A stretch of DNA of 64,000 nt. It comes from DASXVX01 sp036504075. GTDB taxonomy: Bacteria; Bacillota; Sulfobacillia; Symbiobacteriales; Symbiobacteriaceae. This document shows positions 61,211-64,000 of this stretch, piece by piece (the first letter of the stretch is position 1; each line of letters starts with the position of its first letter). Both the position numbers and the translations under genes were made by a program. The stretch lies in the NCBI GenBank assembly GCA_036504075.1, contig DASXVX010000022.1:174583-238582 (forward strand), in the 5' to 3' direction. The notes under the pieces were generated by a model. That model ran no database searches. It saw only the letters and a program-made list of their open reading frames with translations, and had not been told where the DNA came from.

Positions 61211-62188
61211 TTGAAACCAGGACGGTCACCGTCCCCCATGCGTGCTATGCTTTTCTACTCCACGGCGCTGTTGCTGCTGGCCTTCGTGGGCTCGCTGCTC
61301 CAGCAATCGTTCGGTCTTGCAGGCGTGGTGGCATATGAACTGGCCTTTTTTCTGGGGCTGGCAGTCTTCTTCGCAGTGGCTGTAGAATGGCGCCCGGTCC
61401 GCGAGTTGTTCCGGCTGAAACCGTTGTCGCTGAATGGCATTATCAGATCCATTTTCGCGGGCGTGTTGGCGTGGGCCCTGGCTCAGGTCCTGGGCACGTT
61501 GCTGGTTTTCCTGGTGGAGCGGGCGGGCGGGCGGATTCCGGCAACGCATGAGTTGCTCAGCCAGGCGCCGTTCCTGGTGGCGCTCCTGGTGGGCGGCCTG
61601 CTGCCGGCCGTCGCCGAGGAAATGGCCTTCCGGGGGTACGTGCAGTGGAGCTTGGGGCCGCTCGGGGGCCGGGCGGCGGTCCTGCTCACCGGGGTGCTGT
61701 TCGGGGCGATGCATCTCACGTTCATTCGGGTGCTGCCGCTGGTGGTGCTGGGCCTGGTCTTCTCGGAGGCGGCCCGGCGGGCGGGGTCGATTTTCCCGTC
61801 GATGATCATGCATTTCACGAACAACGGGATTCTGCTCAGCCTGGCGTTCTTTTTCAAGCCGGGCAAGCCGCTGCCAGGCCTGGACCCGATGCCCATGGAC
61901 ACGCCGTGGGTAACGGTCCTGGTGCTGGTCACCTCGCTGATTCCCCTGAGCCTGCTGGCCTGGATGCTGGCCCGGTCTTTCGGGCCGGACGATGTGAAAG
62001 GCCGGGCGGCGCCGGCACCTTTACCTGTGCCTTCACCCACGCCTTCACCCACACCTTCACCTGCGCCTTCACCTCTAGAGGAAGAGCGGCAGCAGCCGGC
62101 CTGGGCGCTGCTGCTGCCGCTGATTCCCGCGGTGCTGCTCTATGGTTTGGCGGCCTGGCAGGAATGGCACATGGTCTTCAAGCGCTGA
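61211..62188 (+). CDS. CPBP-family intramembrane metalloprotease
   Basis: About 325 residues, eight or so TM helices. Catalytic motifs: EEMAFRG (EExxxR), the second GAMHLTF (His), and HFTNNG (HxxN), defining an Abi/CAAX protease. C-terminal linker of PSPTPSPTPSPAPSP type (imperfect 12-bp DNA repeats, about 62027-62078) precedes a final TM helix, so the tail can vary. TTG start at 61211 chosen for GGGAGG 8 nt before it. Divergent from the ECF sigma gene, a plausible target of that sigma but with no evidence. Confidence 0.9.
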   Translation: MKPGRSPSPMRAMLFYSTALLLLAFVGSLLQQSFGLAGVVAYELAFFLGLAVFFAVAVEWRPVRELFRLKPLSLNGIIRSIFAGVLAWALAQVLGTLLVFLVERAGGRIPATHELLSQAPFLVALLVGGLLPAVAEEMAFRGYVQWSLGPLGGRAAVLLTGVLFGAMHLTFIRVLPLVVLGLVFSEAARRAGSIFPSMIMHFTNNGILLSLAFFFKPGKPLPGLDPMPMDTPWVTVLVLVTSLIPLSLLAWMLARSFGPDDVKGRAAPAPLPVPSPTPSPTPSPAPSPLEEERQQPAWALLLPLIPAVLLYGLAAWQEWHMVFKR

Positions 62189-62209
62189 TTTGGTCGAGGG
62201 GGGTTACGA

Positions 62210-62515
62210 TTGAGCACCGTCGCGGAACTGCAGCAGTTGGTCATCGATTTCGTGGCGAGCCGGGGCTGGAACCAGGAGCCAAAGGACCTCGCCATGTCTG
62301 TCGCCATTGAGGCGGCCGAGGTCATGGAGCACTACCAGTGGACGAAGACGGGCGAGCGGTTGCCGGCGGACAAGGTGGATGAACTGGCGCTGGAGTGCGC
62401 CGACGTGCTCTGGTATCTGCTGCGGCTGGCTGACGCCGAGTCCATCGACCTGGCGTCGGCGCTTAAGCGGAAGGCCGAGATCAACGCCGGGCGGTTCCCG
62501 GCGAAAGCCCCATAA
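62210..62515 (+). CDS. MazG-like nucleotide pyrophosphohydrolase
   Basis: 101 residues. All-alpha NTP pyrophosphatase (dCTPase/MazG-like) that would hydrolyse non-canonical or excess dNTPs to monophosphates. Metal motifs EAAEVMEHYQW (about 33-43) and ELALECADVLWYLL (ExxD, about 57-70) are complete. TTG start with GAGGGGGG before it; 21 bp after the protease gene. Confidence 0.92.
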   Translation: MSTVAELQQLVIDFVASRGWNQEPKDLAMSVAIEAAEVMEHYQWTKTGERLPADKVDELALECADVLWYLLRLADAESIDLASALKRKAEINAGRFPAKAP

Positions 62516-62518
62516 CCG

Positions 62519-62553
62519 TGGCCCGCCATCGCTTCCGGATGGCGGGCCATTTT
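62519..62553 (+). terminator. Terminator after the MazG-like gene
   Basis: 11-bp stem tggcccgccat/atggcgggcca, 9-nt loop, followed by TTTT. Confidence 0.92.
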
Positions 62554-62658
62554 CATGCCGGTGCCCCCGCCACGCAAGTTTTTCCGCCGGCGGACAACGT
62601 GCGGGAGCGGGGGTGGAACATAATCTGTCAGGAGCCACTGAGGGGAAGGAGACTGAGC

Positions 62659-63492
62659 ATGGGACCCATCAATATGGGGCAGCCCGTCACGCTTACCGGC
62701 ATTGTCATGGAAGCGGTGGCGGCGCCATTTGCGCAGATCACACACCAACTGAGCACCCCCGAGAGTCGGGGGGTCTGGCTAAGGTCCGCAGGCCCGGTGC
62801 GGGAGCAGTTGGACACCAGCCTGGGCGCCCTGGTCATCATCGCCGGCAAGTATGACGACGTCACAAATGAGGCCGCGTGCGTGGCCGTAGACCAGGTGGA
62901 CCCGGTGCTAGCCGCCGCCCCCATACACACCGCCGAGCTGGAGCGAGAGGCCCTTGAGACGGCCCTCAGCCCGAACGATCTGATGGTCGAGCCGGCGGAG
63001 ACGTTCGCGGGCCCGTTCGCCGCTGCCGCCGCGCCTTTTGCCGCCGCGCCCTTTGCCGCCGCGCTCCTGGAAGTCGTGTCCGATGGCCTGGAACGGCTGG
63101 CCGAGCCGGGCGAGGCGGGTGCCTTTGCCGCGGAGGAGGATGGCCTGTTGTCGTGGGAAGAAGCTTTGCCGGTGGCGGGCGCGGCGCCGTATGGGGCGGG
63201 GGCAGCCGGATATCCGACATATGTGTTGTCACCGGAGGCTTTTGTGTACTCGCCGGGTGCGTACGGCTTTGCACCGGAAGCCGTGCCCGGCTACGGGGCT
63301 TTCGGCCAGGCGCCGGGGGCTTTCGGAAAGCAGGCCGGGGCGCTCGGCCGGTTGTCTGCCGCTTTCGGTCGGGTTCCCGGGGCATACGGGAAGACGCCGG
63401 GCCTTTATGAGAAGGGCGCGCCCCTGGGTCTCGGCTTTGCGACCGATGTGACCCGCGAAGCGTCGGGCTTTGTGAATGAGTGGTTCTGCTAA
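62659..63492 (+). CDS. Hypothetical protein with low-complexity Gly/Tyr/Phe/Ala-rich C-terminus
   Basis: 277 residues. AAGGAG before the ATG. An N-terminal beta-rich part (about 1-80, MGQPVTLTGIVMEAVAAPFAQ ... LGALVIIAGKYDDV) may be a small OB-like domain; the rest is Ala-rich (PFAAAAAPFAAAPFAAALL) and then repeats such as AYGFAPEAVPGYGAFGQAPGAFGKQAGALGR (about 200-240). No TM or signal peptide. Family not recognised; style recalls structural, surface or coat proteins and the gene at 43872. Confidence 0.75.
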   Translation: MGPINMGQPVTLTGIVMEAVAAPFAQITHQLSTPESRGVWLRSAGPVREQLDTSLGALVIIAGKYDDVTNEAACVAVDQVDPVLAAAPIHTAELEREALETALSPNDLMVEPAETFAGPFAAAAAPFAAAPFAAALLEVVSDGLERLAEPGEAGAFAAEEDGLLSWEEALPVAGAAPYGAGAAGYPTYVLSPEAFVYSPGAYGFAPEAVPGYGAFGQAPGAFGKQAGALGRLSAAFGRVPGAYGKTPGLYEKGAPLGLGFATDVTREASGFVNEWFC

Positions 63493-64000
63493 AAAAGGCC
63501 GGGGGGTACCTGTAGGCGGCAAAGCCACCAGGTTGGGCTGGAGCCTGTTGGGGGCTGGGTTGCCATATGCGTCACCGCCGGATAAATTAGCGGGCGATCT
63601 CGCCAATAGCGGGATCGCCCTCAATCGTACTTCCCCACAGCCCGGGAAGGACCCGGGGGAGCCAGCAGGGTGCTGCTAGTATCAGACGCACGCATGGGTG
63701 TTGAAACCGGCCTCGGCGCCCCGCAGTCGGATCCGGATCCAGCGAGCGGGGGCCCGAGGCCTGGACCCGTGCCTTGCGCACCGGGCATTACCCCGTGGAA
63801 CCGGTTCCCGCACGACCCACGGGATGTATGGAAAGTTTTTTCGCCTATTCCTCGGGGCAAATGTGATGAAACCTGTATCAACCCAGATGACCCGGATTGA
63901 GCCCAGAAGGTATTTACGGAACATCGACTTCCTGTTCCGCCCCCTGTAAACTGGCTTTGTTGCTAGTTTGGTAGGGGGCGGTTCTTCATGGGGCGGGCCA
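63493..64000. other. Gene-free end region with hairpins
   Basis: No gene supported. Contents: gggcgatc...gatcgccc hairpin near 63592-63620; an interrupted inverted repeat ggcctcgg...cccgaggcc near 63710-63765; ccgtgg...ccacgg near 63801-63830; and a long hairpin at about 63936-63981 (ccgcccc...ggggcgg with further pairing inward). Could be a leader or structured RNA for a gene starting beyond the window. Short open frames here lack ribosome sites. Confidence 0.5.

Overview
The window reads as a chromosomal segment of a high-G+C, spore-former-type Firmicute. The gene set is typically Firmicute: cdaA-cdaR-glmM with a ribozyme-controlled glmS, rex, whiA-yvcK-rapZ, a GerMN protein, an ECF sigma/anti-sigma pair. 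G+C is high by eye and TTG/GTG starts behind strong Shine-Dalgarno sequences are frequent. A Symbiobacterium-like lineage is my best guess, but it is an inference from gene content and was not tested by search.

Region 1 (1-15 kb, minus strand). A long catabolic/uptake operon runs from a good sigma-A promoter at 8978-9007 through a CoA-transferase, a short-chain reductase, a thiolase, a 3-hydroxyacyl-CoA dehydrogenase and a complete Liv-type ABC importer (livJ-H-M-G-F). The last gene leaves the window at base 1. Behind it lies an oppABCDF peptide importer (9.3-14.9 kb).

Region 2 (15-24.1 kb, plus strand). A large AfsR/SARP-type regulator is followed by four closely spaced signalling genes: a PP2C phosphatase, a Ser/Thr kinase with zinc ribbons at both ends, a zinc-ribbon membrane protein with Thr-Pro repeats and an outer repeat domain, and a membrane-spanning serine protease carrying an FHA domain. 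The domain layout suggests one transmembrane phospho-signalling system. I consider it the most interesting part of the window.

Region 3 (24.2-28 kb). An accessory-looking stretch holds an ATC-hydrolase-family gene, an AT-rich patch with a small peptide gene, about 0.75 kb of gene-free DNA with long hairpins, a PadR regulator with an operator-like palindrome, a frameshifted gene and a SIMPL-domain gene.

Region 4 (27.7-36.6 kb, minus strand). A second acyl-CoA locus: TetR regulator, acyl-CoA ligase, a ketoacyl-synthase-III-like protein with an altered active site, a second Liv importer and an enoyl-CoA hydratase. It resembles locus 1 and probably takes up and activates organic acids.

Region 5 (37-64 kb). 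Housekeeping and envelope genes: glmS with its ribozyme, a GerMN protein, glmM, cdaR and cdaA (cell-wall precursor and c-di-AMP); two lineage-specific repeat proteins; a large TPR-like protein; rex; a polyprenyl diphosphate synthase; an M20 amidohydrolase; a diguanylate cyclase; whiA, an unusual class II aldolase fusion, yvcK and rapZ, preceded by a gene-free stretch with strong long-range pairing; a PHP-domain protein; a DMT transporter; a ROK glucokinase; an ECF sigma/anti-sigma/zinc-finger operon; a CPBP protease; and a MazG-like pyrophosphohydrolase. No rRNA, tRNA, CRISPR array or intact insertion sequence was recognised.
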